Source: Bdellovibrionota bacterium (GTDB lineage: Bacteria; Bdellovibrionota; Bdellovibrionia; Bdellovibrionales; JAMPXM01). Taken from it: a stretch of DNA of 64,000 bases. Within the stretch, counting starts at the first letter, position 1; each line of letters starts with the position of its first letter. Below, piece after piece: positions 44,399 to 53,692 of the stretch. The stretch is from positions 1-64,000 of the forward strand of contig CAUJGS010000104.1 of assembly GCA_963170185.1 (NCBI GenBank). The letters are read 5' to 3'. The notes below the pieces were generated by a model. It had not been told where the DNA came from, made no database searches, and saw only the letters and a program-made list of their open reading frames with translations. Position numbers and translations under genes: made by a program.

Positions 44399-46249
44399 CT
44401 ACTCGTCTTTTTTCGTCGTCGCGGCACCTTTCAGTGCATCGCCGAAGAGATCGCCAAGCGAAGTCTTCGATGTCGACGTGAGTTTCTTCACGTAGTCATC
44501 AACGTCTGCTTTTTGCTCACGAAGCTTTACGAGCTTCGCCGAGAGACCGATTTTACGAGCATCGCGATCGATCGAGATGATCTCAGCTTTGATCGTGTCA
44601 CCTGGTTTGCAGAACTCTTCTGCCTTGTTCACACGGTCAGTCGAAAGTTCAGAGATGTGGATAAGACCTTCGATGTCCGCTTCGAGCTCAACAAATACGC
44701 CGAAGTCCGCAGTTTTTGCGACTTTAACGTCATGCTGAGTGCCGACGCCGTACTTCTGGTCGATGTTCGCCCAAGGATCTGCCTCAAGTTGCTTGATACC
44801 AAGCGAGAAGCGTTCTTGTTCGATGTCGACGCCCAAGACAACTGCGCGGATCTTTTGACCCTTTGCGAACATTTCCGAAGGATGGTTCACGCGCTTTGTC
44901 CAAGAGAAGTCCGAAATGTGAACGAGACCGTCGATACCGTCTTCAACGCCAACAAAGACACCGAAGTCAGTGATCGAGCGAACTTCGCCCTCGATGATCG
45001 TACCTGGGAGGTAGCTGTTTTTAAGCTCAACCCATGGGTTCGCCATCAATTGCTTCATGCCGAGGCTGATACGACGTGCAGCCGAATCGACTTCGAGAAC
45101 CTGAACGTCGACTTCGTCGCCAACGTTTACGATTTGCGAAGGATGCTTCACGCGCTTTGTCCAAGACATTTCTGAAACGTGGATGAGACCTTCAACGCCT
45201 TCTGCGAGCTCAACAAACGCACCGTAATCGGCAAGTGATACGATTTTGCCTTTGAGTTTCGCGCCCACTGGGAATTGCGCCAAAGCGGCTTCCCAAGGAT
45301 CTTGTTGAAGTTGTTTGAGACCAAGCGACACACGTTCTTTTTCGGCGTCGTACTTCAAAACAACGACTTTGATTTCGTCGCCGAGGTTAATGACTTCCGA
45401 AGGATGCTTTACACGGCCCCACGACATATCCGTGATGTGAAGAAGACCGTCCATACCGCCGAGGTCGATGAACGCACCGTAGTCGGTGATGTTCTTAACG
45501 ATACCTTGAACGATCGAACCTTCCTTCATCGCATCCAGAGTCTGCGTGCGGAGGTTTTCGCGCTCTTCTTCGAGGAGGGCACGACGCGAAAGAACGATGT
45601 TTCCGCGTTTCTTGTTGAACTTGATAACTTTGAATTTGTACTTCTTGCCGATGTAGATGTCCATGTTGCGGACCGGACGCAGATCGATCTGCGAACCTGG
45701 CAAGAATGCCTTCACGCCGATATCAACCGAGAGACCACCTTTAACTTTCGCAATGATAGTACCTTCGATGAGCTCTTCGTTTTCCGCCGCACGCGAGATG
45801 TCGTTCCATGCGCGCATCATGTCCGCTTTGTCTTTCGACAGAACGACCATGCCGTTTTCGTTTTCCACGCGGTCGATGTAAACTTCGACTTCGTCGCCTG
45901 GCTTCACTTCGCGAACGCCGTCGACAACGCGGAATTCATTGATTGGGATCAGACCTTCTGACTTGTAGTTGATATCAACCAAAACATAGTCAGTTTGAAC
46001 TTCAACGACAGTGCCTTTAACGACATCGCCTGGTTTGAAGTCGCGCTCTTTGATCGATGCTTCAAAGAGATTTTCAAATTCAGCCGCAGTCTTTTTCGAC
46101 TTAGGGCCTTCTGCATCGTCAAACAGAGATTGAATGCGAGCCGCCTCTTGTTGAGCTTTTGTAAGAGACAGAGCAGCTTTACCGCCGCCAGAAGATTGAG
46201 TGTTGGCCGCCATAGGCAACCAGTTGAAAGGGTTAAAGAAAAACTTCAT
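44399..46249 (-). CDS. rpsA: 30S ribosomal protein S1
   Basis: S1 holds mRNA on the 30S subunit. The protein (616 residues from ATG 46249) contains six S1/OB repeats. The last four have the canonical form DYGAFIDL, DYGAFVEL, DFGVFVGV and DFGVFVEL, with MSW(G/T)(R/K) segments, and the first two are the divergent ribosome-binding ones. AGGAGG lies 14 nt before ATG 46249, a rather long spacing. The ATG at 46213 (MAANTQ) is an alternative, and the track start (46300) lies upstream of the ribosome site. cmk lies upstream, as in many bacteria, and a strong terminator follows. Confidence 0.96.
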   Translation of the reverse strand: MKFFFNPFNWLPMAANTQSSGGGKAALSLTKAQQEAARIQSLFDDAEGPKSKKTAAEFENLFEASIKERDFKPGDVVKGTVVEVQTDYVLVDINYKSEGLIPINEFRVVDGVREVKPGDEVEVYIDRVENENGMVVLSKDKADMMRAWNDISRAAENEELIEGTIIAKVKGGLSVDIGVKAFLPGSQIDLRPVRNMDIYIGKKYKFKVIKFNKKRGNIVLSRRALLEEERENLRTQTLDAMKEGSIVQGIVKNITDYGAFIDLGGMDGLLHITDMSWGRVKHPSEVINLGDEIKVVVLKYDAEKERVSLGLKQLQQDPWEAALAQFPVGAKLKGKIVSLADYGAFVELAEGVEGLIHVSEMSWTKRVKHPSQIVNVGDEVDVQVLEVDSAARRISLGMKQLMANPWVELKNSYLPGTIIEGEVRSITDFGVFVGVEDGIDGLVHISDFSWTKRVNHPSEMFAKGQKIRAVVLGVDIEQERFSLGIKQLEADPWANIDQKYGVGTQHDVKVAKTADFGVFVELEADIEGLIHISELSTDRVNKAEEFCKPGDTIKAEIISIDRDARKIGLSAKLVKLREQKADVDDYVKKLTSTSKTSLGDLFGDALKGAATTKKDE

Positions 46250-46409
46250 AAGGTTTGTTTTGTCCTCCTTAGTGAAAAACAAGCTCCGAGAGTAAGGCAA
46301 AGCCCCTCTTCCGTCCCGTTTTCATCACGTCGAACGGTTATCGGCGCTCATAGCGGAGGAGTCAAAGAGCCTTTTAAGACCCTTCAACGCGATGCATTTT
46401 TTGCTGGTT

Positions 46410-47150
46410 CTAGCGAGCTACAGCCGGGCGGTTGAGGCCTTCAGATTCAATCAGGCTGGCGATCTGGCCAACCACGTCCTCAAAGCCCAATTTCGACGTG
46501 TCGATGGTGTGAGAACCATCTGGGGCTCGCATAGGGGCCGCTTTGCGATTGGCGTCTTGGTGATCGCGCTGAGTCTGCTCGGAGATCATCGACTCCAGCG
46601 ACCGTCCCTCTTCAAGCGCTCGACGTTGGGCGCGGTCTTCCGCACGAGCCGTGAGGAAGACTTTCAGGGGCGCTTGAGGAAATACGACCGAGCCACAATC
46701 GCGGCCTTCCGCGATGAGCCCATTTACGCCGGCGGCGCAATCGCGCTGCGCCTGCAAGAGCGCCAGACGAACAAGAGGGTAAGATGAAATCTTGGAAGCC
46801 ATTGCGCCTACGGACTCTTTACCGATGTCCTCTGTGCGGTCGACGCCTTCAAAAAAGAACATCGTCTGTTCGGAAGTCAGTCGCACCTCCCAGCGATCGC
46901 TTTCTACCAAAGCCACAATCGCCCGCTCGTCTTCGAGATTGAGACCCGAAAACCCAGCCGCCCAAGCAATACCGCGATAGAAACTTCCTGTAGAAACCCA
47001 AGACCAGCCGAATCGACGAGCCAACTCGCGCGAAACGGAAGATTTGCCGCTAGCCGCTGGGCCATCGATGGTAACAATCACTGGCGCCGTCGCCGGATTT
47101 GTCGACGCGGTCTTCGTGGAGGCGTTGTCAGGTGCTGAGCTGCGGTTCAT
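46410..47150 (-). CDS. cmk: Cytidylate kinase
   Basis: The enzyme phosphorylates CMP and dCMP with ATP. It has the P-loop TIDGPAASGKSSV, STGSFYRGIAW, the CMP-binding insert region (about 75-165) and LIAEGRDCGSVVFP, then DRAQRRALEEG and RDHQDANRKAAPM. From the ATG at 47150, preceded by GAGAAGGTGG, it is 246 residues with an Ala/Thr-rich leader. The track start adds 25 residues. The cmk-rpsA order is a common bacterial arrangement. Confidence 0.94.
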   Translation of the reverse strand: MNRSSAPDNASTKTASTNPATAPVIVTIDGPAASGKSSVSRELARRFGWSWVSTGSFYRGIAWAAGFSGLNLEDERAIVALVESDRWEVRLTSEQTMFFFEGVDRTEDIGKESVGAMASKISSYPLVRLALLQAQRDCAAGVNGLIAEGRDCGSVVFPQAPLKVFLTARAEDRAQRRALEEGRSLESMISEQTQRDHQDANRKAAPMRAPDGSHTIDTSKLGFEDVVGQIASLIESEGLNRPAVAR

Positions 47151-47278
47151 CGCCACCTTCTCGGTCTCGAGATTCACTTGAAACATGCTTTGAATCCATA
47201 CCCTAAACGGCCCAAACCGGGTCAAGCACCCTGTGATGACTCAGCGCAATCTTGCCTTGAGAATAGCCAATCCGTGCC

Positions 47279-48550
47279 TTAAACGATACGAAAGCCCTGC
47301 GCCTTAAGTCGCTCGTTAAGCGTCTTTAACTGCTCCCGATTAGAGGTCTCAACCAAAAGATCGATTCGTGTTTCTCGCAAACCCAGTTCTGGCGAAACGC
47401 GATCATGATAGACCTCAAGAACATTGGCGCGTTCGGAGGCCATCACTTCGGTGATGCGGTGAAGGTTTCCTGGCAGATCGTCGACCACGACCGCAATACG
47501 CGCCAGACGGTTTTCATGACGAAGTCCGCTTTCGATCACGCGCGACATGACGTTGAGATCAATATTGCCGCCGCACAAAATGACGGCCGTCTTGCCCTTC
47601 AAACGAGTTTTCCCAGCCATTACCGCCGCCAAGCCTGCGGCCCCCGAGCCCTCGGTCACCGTCTTGGCTTTTTCGAGCAGCGAAACGATCGCCGCCGCAA
47701 TTTCGTTGTCATTTACTTCAACGACTTCATCGACCAGACGCTTGATATGGGCCTCAAACATCGCCGGATGCGCATTTTTAATCGCAATCCCCTCGGCGAT
47801 CGTCGTCACCGCTTTTCTTCGTTTGTTTGGATCTTGGTTTTCTAGCGCGATATCTTCGAACTTCTCTCCCGAAAAAAGCCGCCGCATCATAGACGCCTGA
47901 TTGGAAACCACGCCGATGATCTTGATCGAAGGCTTCATGGCTTTGGCCGCGATCGCGATGCCGGAGATCAAGCCACCTCCGCCAATCGGGATCACGATAT
48001 TGTCGACATCGGGAAGGTCTTCCAGAATTTCAAGCCCGATCGTACCCTGGCCCGCAATCACCCGCGGATTCATATAGGGATGAACGAATATCCAACCCTT
48101 CTCTTTTTCAAGCTCTAGGGCTTTTGCGTAGGCGTCGTCATAGACATCGCCGTGCAGGATGACTTCCGCACCGTGAGAGCGAGTGGCGTTGATTTTCACA
48201 ATCGGGGCGGTTTGAGGCATTACGATGTGCGCCTTTGCTCCGACAAGCTTTGCTCCAAACGCGACACCTTGGGCGTGATTGCCAGCCGAACTCGCAACAA
48301 CACCTCGAGCCAGATCTTCTTTCGAAAGCGAGAGCATCGTGTTCAACGCGCCTCGAATCTTAAAGCTCCCGGTCAGCTGCTCGTTTTCAAGCTTGATGAA
48401 GATTTGCGTGTCGGGGTTCGTGCTGCCGATCGCAAATGGAAGCTCACGCAAACCCGTGCGGCGAACCCGATTTCGAATCAGTTCGCGGGCCGCTTTGATA
48501 TCGTCGATGGAAACTTCTAAAGAGGGCGCACTCTGGAGCAATGACTTCAT
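47279..48550 (-). CDS. ilvA: Threonine ammonia-lyase with ACT domain
   Basis: This PLP enzyme converts threonine to 2-oxobutanoate and ammonia, the first step to isoleucine or a catabolic step. From the ATG at 48550 it is 423 residues. It has the PLP-lysine motif GSFKIRGA, ASSAGNHAQGVA, the phosphate-binding PIGGGGLISG and the LCGGNID end of the catalytic domain. A single C-terminal ACT domain (about 345-423) follows. The single ACT and length fit the shorter IlvA/TdcB type. The track start adds 39 residues outside the family. Confidence 0.92.
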   Translation of the reverse strand: MKSLLQSAPSLEVSIDDIKAARELIRNRVRRTGLRELPFAIGSTNPDTQIFIKLENEQLTGSFKIRGALNTMLSLSKEDLARGVVASSAGNHAQGVAFGAKLVGAKAHIVMPQTAPIVKINATRSHGAEVILHGDVYDDAYAKALELEKEKGWIFVHPYMNPRVIAGQGTIGLEILEDLPDVDNIVIPIGGGGLISGIAIAAKAMKPSIKIIGVVSNQASMMRRLFSGEKFEDIALENQDPNKRRKAVTTIAEGIAIKNAHPAMFEAHIKRLVDEVVEVNDNEIAAAIVSLLEKAKTVTEGSGAAGLAAVMAGKTRLKGKTAVILCGGNIDLNVMSRVIESGLRHENRLARIAVVVDDLPGNLHRITEVMASERANVLEVYHDRVSPELGLRETRIDLLVETSNREQLKTLNERLKAQGFRIV

Positions 48551-48602
48551 AAGCCCTAAGTTGTCAGACCTGCGCGCGAGCCTGTCAACTTCAACGGCCA
48601 CT

Positions 48603-48881
48603 TCAAGAGGCAACGTGTGTGGTGTCAGATTCTGGCGCCGTATCCGACCACCACTCGGTGAAGCCAACCAAGGGACGGTACTTCTTTAAATCTTTGGGAA
48701 AAGGCCGCCGCAACAAAACCGACGGCGTCGTATCAGCAAAGTAAAATGGGGCGAACTTCGCGCCGCAGCTACCGCAAGCCGCTACCCGTTCACCATGGGC
48801 CTCATGGGTCTCATTGCAGCGGTGACAGCGGCGAACCTGTGTCCAATCGCGAGATGAGAAAAGGGGCTTGGCTCGTTTCAT
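48603..48881 (-). CDS. Small zinc-ribbon protein
   Basis: From the ATG at 48881 (AAGGA 7 nt upstream) the product is 92 residues with two CxxC knuckles (RRCHRCNETHE and AACGSCGAKF) that should bind one zinc ion. The C-terminal half has PSVLLRRPFPKDLKKYRPLVGFTEWW. No enzyme domain is seen. The track's longer ORF (49166) has unlikely N-terminal sequence. A nucleic-acid or protein-binding role is possible. Confidence 0.75.
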   Translation of the reverse strand: MKRAKPLFSSRDWTQVRRCHRCNETHEAHGERVAACGSCGAKFAPFYFADTTPSVLLRRPFPKDLKKYRPLVGFTEWWSDTAPESDTTHVAS

Positions 48882-49299
48882 GTCTCTCGTCCTTTCCCGC
48901 ATAACCGAGTTCGCGGTACACCAAGACGAGATTTCATCGAATATGCCAACAGCAGCCATTCCAAGCTTCCGCCGACCGTCGATAAACAAACGGCTCTCAA
49001 ACCCAGGTCCATTTTCGCACGAGATCCGATCGAATCCGAACAGAACTTCCCAGCGGCCTTGAGGCCGGCGAGCCTTTTGACTTCCCATTTTGCTACGAGC
49101 GAAATTCCTTCTCCGCCGCAACGACTTGACGCGCCGCATGGAAGTTTTTGCACCCTGTGTGTACACGCCTTAGGCGTTTCAAAATGGCCGAGAATACCGT
49201 CATTTGCCGATCGCTTTATTTCGCACCGGTACCCCCTCTTGCAATCCCTCTCCTCGCCCCCAAACGACCACATAAACCGATTTGAGGAGACGTAAACCC
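48882..49299. other. Intergenic region without a convincing gene
   Basis: This 418-nt stretch lies between divergent genes. ORFs in it on both strands have unlikely composition (Arg/Cys/Ser-rich) and look like shadows. It holds the AGGAGA ribosome site of the DUF3943 gene at its right end. I see no RNA gene or clear promoter. Confidence 0.5.
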
Positions 49300-50544
49300 G
49301 TGCCACTTAAATCCGATATTTCTTCGACAAAGCCGACAATTGACGTCACACGCCTGGCTCTGTGCGCCGCACTAATGGGCGCCAATATCCTGGGAGCCAC
49401 GCAGAACGCGCTCGCTGGGAGCCAAGAAGGCCGCCTCGATTTCGCAGCCGCCGCCCGATTCAAAGTCGACGAGAAGGCCTTTGCAGTGGCTCAGAACTCG
49501 GATCGTAAGCTTGATCTCTCGCCAGAAACGATTCGGCGCGCGGCTCAGCAAGTCGATGCCGAGCGCCGAGCGTTTTGGACCAAACCTCGTCCCGGTTACC
49601 AAGCACCCGTTGGCCGTCGCCCTGGCGTTGATGGCCCGTGGGCCGAAAACCCAAGCTCTGTTTCCGGTGTCGCCGAAATCCGTATCTTCACACTCGATAC
49701 GCGAGACCGTGAGACCTGCACAGCCTTCGAAAAACGTTTGCGAGAAATGAATCCGGCCCGTGGGTTTGCCGATCGCCCGCAACGTCTTTGCGACAACTCC
49801 AACAGCACCGACGGGCACGTGGCGCAAATCGCAGTCGTGTACCCAAAAGACCAAGCCGAGTTTCGAACCTAACTCGATACAAAGTTTCTCACTAGCACCG
49901 ATCGCACTCTGGCAAATGACACTCGCAATCTCGCAATGGGGATGGTTGGAACCATGGGAGTTTTGTGGGCGATGCCAGGCGAAGTAACCGGTTGGGACAA
50001 AAAAGCGATCCGCGCCAATCCCGACGGCATCTTTGCTGAGTACAAACAAAACATCAAAGCCGGGCCAGTTTGGGACAAAGACGATCCGTTCTTTAACTAC
50101 TTCGCTCACCCCGCTGCGGGTGCAGCGTACTACACGCTCTCTCGTCACAACGGAAAATCGCCGCTAGAGAGTTTCGGGTATTCATTTGCGATGTCGACCT
50201 TCTTCTGGGAGTATGGCTTTGAAGCCTTCGCCGAAATCCCCTCGATGCAAGATCTCATCATCACCCCCGTGATCGGCTCGCTCTTGGGCGAGGCCGCCTT
50301 TCAATACGAAAAGAAAATCCGCGCGCAAGGTGGCACCGTTCTCGGTTCAAAAACACTGGGTTCGATTGCCTTAATCATTTTGAATCCGGCAGGAGCCTTC
50401 TCGGACGCCGTAAACAAAGCGCTTGGGTCACGCGTGATCAAGAGTGCGAAAGCCGATCTCGTTCTTAAGCGTTATAGCCCCGACAAAAACAACGAGTCGG
50501 CATACGCAAACTTTATCGGAATCCAATTCTCTTTCCGGTTCTAA
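49300..50544 (+). pseudogene. DUF3943-family gene interrupted by an in-frame TAA
   Basis: A GTG at 49300 (AGGAGA 9 nt upstream) opens a signal peptide and a 190-codon frame ending at TAA (49870-49872). The very same frame continues without another stop to 50544 (LDTKFLTSTDRTLANDTRNLAMGMVG...). The downstream half contains the DUF3943 core: WDKDDPFFNYFAHPAAGAAYY, STFFWEYGFEAFAEIPS, and a terminal strand FIGIQFSFRF fitting an outer-membrane end. The two track ORFs (49282 and 49936) are therefore one gene split by a nonsense codon. Alternatives are sequencing error, readthrough or re-initiation at ATG 49936. Coding quality after the stop is intact, so the lesion must be recent if real. Confidence 0.75.
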
Positions 50545-50875
50545 TTATACCGCTACGGCTTCGCCTGCGCTTTGCCTCGCAGGCGTGCTCGGCAATTTTC
50601 ATATACCGCTACGGCTTCGCCTGCGCTTTGCCTCGAAAGCGCGGCGCCAAAGTGGTGGTTCCTTCTGAGGACCGCGGTCTCAGGCTGTCACCGTGGACTT
50701 GGTGGCTGACTCACGCGAAAATCCGTCGGCAAAGCCGCCATCTCGATATAGCTATCGCCCGCAGCGCAGCATTGAGGGCCCTCGCCCGATAGCATGAACA
50801 AGCGTTAACATTGGTACGTTTCCTGATATTCCCCTTCGCGTTCGCAAACATTTTGTCAAAATCTTAGGGGAATTT
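50545..50875. other. Intergenic region with repeated hairpins
   Basis: This 331-nt non-coding stretch contains two copies of a 34-nt GC-rich repeat near its left end. It also has a GCTATCG...CGATAGC inverted pair around 50749-50793. The right end gives the ribosome site (AGGGGAATTT) of the next gene. No ORF here is convincing. Confidence 0.6.
50546..50635. repeat. Two 34-nt direct repeats, 56-nt period, with hairpins
   Basis: TATACCGCTACGGCTTCGCC... occurs identically at 50546-50579 and 50602-50635. Each copy forms a stem with the sequence that follows it: CGCCTGC/GCAGGCG in copy one, GCGCTTT/AAAGCGC in copy two. It may be a REP-like element or a tandem terminator, but a T-tract is missing. 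Confidence 0.75.
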
Positions 50876-51568
50876 ATGAAACTCGGTTCGATGTTCTCGG
50901 TCGCACTTTCAAGTCTCGCACTCGCCTTCGCCACAACAGCCTTCTTAGCCCAAGCAGAAGCCGCACATCATACATCCGCTGTACTTAAGCACGTCGAAGT
51001 TCAAGGCAAACTCGAAGAGCGCTACGTCGCCGTCGTGGCTCTTGATTCGAAAAACGAAACTATCAAAGTTTCGGTCCTAAACGACATCTGCGGCACTTTC
51101 GCAAATGACGGCATCGGCCACGCTTGCCTCGCAATGCCGGCCCTGGTCGACGGTTTCGAACTCCCCTACAACAAGACGGTCGATGGCTGTGGCGTGATCA
51201 AATACGAAGCTCGTCGTGATCAACGCCCGGTCGATGGCCTACTCGTCGAACTTAGCTACACGGACTATTCAAAAACAGACTGTGAAATGGACATCCCAGG
51301 ACTACAGACACTCGAGATCAACGTCGATTCACTTCGTGGCAACCCCGTGAAGTACTACGCCCTCAACACAAAGCCTGTGTCTGTGAGCCAATCCAAACGC
51401 GACGATGCGGCCATTTACAACGCTTTGAATGTTAAAGAGGTCGATCTCAACCCAGGTATCGCAGGCTCGCGTCGCACGCAAAAGTCCGTTGGTGGCTTAA
51501 CTTGCACGAAGTCGCTGACAATCGTGCCACGCGCTAAGCCTTCGTACTCTTGCTCGCTTGAAAACTAA
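50876..51568 (+). CDS. Secreted protein of unknown function
   Basis: The 230-residue protein has a signal peptide (about 1-29, ending AEAAHH). The mature domain carries six cysteines (NDICGTF, GHACLA, DGCGV, TDCEMD, LTCTK, YSCSLEN), suggesting three disulfides, so it probably works outside the cytoplasm. It overlaps the tpiA stop convergently by 4 nt. No family is recognised. Confidence 0.8.
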   Translation: MKLGSMFSVALSSLALAFATTAFLAQAEAAHHTSAVLKHVEVQGKLEERYVAVVALDSKNETIKVSVLNDICGTFANDGIGHACLAMPALVDGFELPYNKTVDGCGVIKYEARRDQRPVDGLLVELSYTDYSKTDCEMDIPGLQTLEINVDSLRGNPVKYYALNTKPVSVSQSKRDDAAIYNALNVKEVDLNPGIAGSRRTQKSVGGLTCTKSLTIVPRAKPSYSCSLEN

Positions 51569-52377
51569 GCCGAGATGATAGCCTGAAAAGCCTTGGGATC
51601 AAGCGAAGCGCCTCCGACAAGAAAGCCATCGATCCCAGGCATTTGGCCGAGAGCCTTTGCGTTTTCGGCCTTCACACTGCCACCGTAGAGAATCGAAATC
51701 TCTTCGGCGGTTTGCGCACCAAGTTCTTTCGTCAGTAGTGCCCTTAAAAACTGATGCACCTCAGACGCCTGCTCAGGTGTCGCAACCTTCCCCGTGCCGA
51801 TCGCCCAAACTGGTTCGTAAGCGAGAGCAAATTCATGCGGCGCTTGTGCTAGCTTAGCTCGCACAGTGGGCGTGAGTGCCGCCAACGATTGAGTCTCAAC
51901 GACTTTCATCGTCTGCCCCGCCTCGCGCTCATTTAGAGTCTCACCAATGCAAAGCATGACTTTTAAACCTTGAGCAAAACCGGCTTCGACCTTCTTAGCC
52001 AAGTTCGCATCGGTTTCATTAAAGATCGTGCGCCGTTCGCTATGACCAACCAGAACCCAAGCGGCACCCATTTCTTTGGCAACACTCATCGAGTTTTCGC
52101 CAGTGAAGGCACCTTGAGTTTCAAAGTAGGCGTTTTGAATTCCAAGCGCCGGCGCCGATCTCGCAGAAACTTTCGGAGCCGTCGACATGCCTAACGCTGC
52201 GGCCGCCGCCTCGGTGGCTTCGCAAGCTGCCTGAAACGAAAGTGCGGGAACAAAAAACACGACGCTTTTTTTTGCGTTCGCGCCGCCAGCAGCCGCCATA
52301 AAATCTTGAAAGAAAGCTTTTGTCTCGCGAGGAGATTTGTTCAGTTTCCAGTTAGCTGCATAGATAAACGGACGCAT
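51565..52377 (-). CDS. tpiA: Triose-phosphate isomerase
   Basis: The enzyme interconverts dihydroxyacetone phosphate and glyceraldehyde-3-phosphate. From the ATG at 52377 it is 270 residues, with AANWKLN (catalytic Lys), VGHSERR (His), AYEPVWAIGTG (Glu) and the phosphate-binding ILYGGSVK and GFLVGGASL. The track start adds eight residues. It is the third gene of gap-pgk-tpiA, 30 nt after pgk. Confidence 0.97.
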   Translation of the reverse strand: MRPFIYAANWKLNKSPRETKAFFQDFMAAAGGANAKKSVVFFVPALSFQAACEATEAAAAALGMSTAPKVSARSAPALGIQNAYFETQGAFTGENSMSVAKEMGAAWVLVGHSERRTIFNETDANLAKKVEAGFAQGLKVMLCIGETLNEREAGQTMKVVETQSLAALTPTVRAKLAQAPHEFALAYEPVWAIGTGKVATPEQASEVHQFLRALLTKELGAQTAEEISILYGGSVKAENAKALGQMPGIDGFLVGGASLDPKAFQAIISA

Positions 52378-52407
52378 GAAGACTCCCCTCTTAGAAAACA
52401 CAAAAAG

Positions 52408-53676
52408 CTAGAACGTGGGCGCGACTGACTCGCGAACAATGCGAAGCGCTTCAAGGCCTGGCAGCTTTGCGCCTTCCAGGTACTCAAGCGATGCCCCGCC
52501 GCCCGTTGAAATATGAGTCATTTTGTCGGCAAACCCAGAAGCCTCTGCCGCCGCCGCTGAGTCTCCGCCACCCACAACAGAAACTCCGCCGTTTTGCGCA
52601 AGCGTCGCCAAGGCTTCCGCGACGCCAAACGAACCCTTTGCAAACTCTGGTCGCTCGAACACACCCATCGGGCCGTTCCAGAACACAGTTTTGGCACGCT
52701 CGATTTCTTTTCGATAGAGCTCGCGAGTTTTTGGACCAATATCTAACCCTAAGCGATCTTCCGGAATTGCCGGAGCATCGACGGTTTCAATTTTTGTCGG
52801 AGCCAAGAAGTCGTCTGCGACGATGTGATCGATCGGGAGCAGAATTTTTTTGCCGCGCGATTCGATACGCTTAATAAGATCGCGAGCAAACGAGAGTTTG
52901 TCTTTTTCGACACGCGATTTTCCGACACCAAGTCCTTGCGCTGCCAGAAACGTGTACGCCATCGCTCCGCCAACCAAGAACGTGTCGATCTTTTCCATCA
53001 TGCTTTCGATGACTTTGATCTTATCGCTAACTTTCGCTCCGCCCATGACGGTGAGGAATGGTTTTTTAGGGCCATCCATGAGCATGCCAAGGTTTTCGAT
53101 TTCTTTTTTGATCAAGAAGCCGCAACCACGTTTTGCGATCAGGCGCGGAAGCGCATCGATTGTCGAATGCGCACGGTGAGAAGCGCCGAACGCGTCGTTG
53201 ATGTAGATATCGGTGTAGCTTGCGATGACGTTAGCAAGCTCCGAAGCGTTTTTGGTTTCGCCTTTTTCAAAGCGGACGTTTTCTAAGAGCAAAATCTGCT
53301 TTGGTTTCAAAACCGGAAGCAAAGCCTTTGGTGCATCCGAAGTCGGTTCTTCGATGAGAATCACTTCGCAGCCAAGAAGCTCTCCTAAGCGAGCCGCCAC
53401 GGGCTCGAGTGTATACTTGGGACGATCTTCCGGTGTTTCCGGGCGACCAAGATGCGACGCCAAAACGAGCTTCGCACCTTTTTCCATCGCGTATTTCAAA
53501 GTCGGGATCGCGGCACGAATGCGCGTGTCGTCGGTGATCTCTAAGTTCCCGGGCTCGCCCTTCATAGGAACATTGAGATCAAGACGGATGAAAACCTTCT
53601 GGTCTTTGAGATCGAAATCTTCGATCGATTTAATGCCTTGAAGACCAGAAAACGACTTACCAAAACCTGCCGACAT
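52408..53676 (-). CDS. pgk: Phosphoglycerate kinase
   Basis: The enzyme transfers phosphate from 1,3-bisphosphoglycerate to ADP. The 422-residue protein has VFIRLDLNVP, VLASHLGRP, ENVRFEKGE, NDAFGASHRAHST, VMGGAKVSDK, WNGPMGVFE and the nucleotide loop VVGGGDSAAA. About 20 extra residues precede the core. It lies 16 nt after gap, with AAGAAGGG before the ATG. Confidence 0.98.
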   Translation of the reverse strand: MSAGFGKSFSGLQGIKSIEDFDLKDQKVFIRLDLNVPMKGEPGNLEITDDTRIRAAIPTLKYAMEKGAKLVLASHLGRPETPEDRPKYTLEPVAARLGELLGCEVILIEEPTSDAPKALLPVLKPKQILLLENVRFEKGETKNASELANVIASYTDIYINDAFGASHRAHSTIDALPRLIAKRGCGFLIKKEIENLGMLMDGPKKPFLTVMGGAKVSDKIKVIESMMEKIDTFLVGGAMAYTFLAAQGLGVGKSRVEKDKLSFARDLIKRIESRGKKILLPIDHIVADDFLAPTKIETVDAPAIPEDRLGLDIGPKTRELYRKEIERAKTVFWNGPMGVFERPEFAKGSFGVAEALATLAQNGGVSVVGGGDSAAAAEASGFADKMTHISTGGGASLEYLEGAKLPGLEALRIVRESVAPTF

Positions 53677-53692
53677 CTTTGAAAAACCCTTC

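Noticed and set aside
44372-45961. Plus-strand ORFs over rpsA (44372-45175, 45275-45961)
   Set aside because: They are mirror frames of the S1 repeats. Their apparent internal repetition comes from the rpsA domains.
48882-49166. Upstream extension of the zinc-ribbon ORF
   Set aside because: The first 95 residues are Arg/Ser-rich and not protein-like. ATG 48881 has a good ribosome site.
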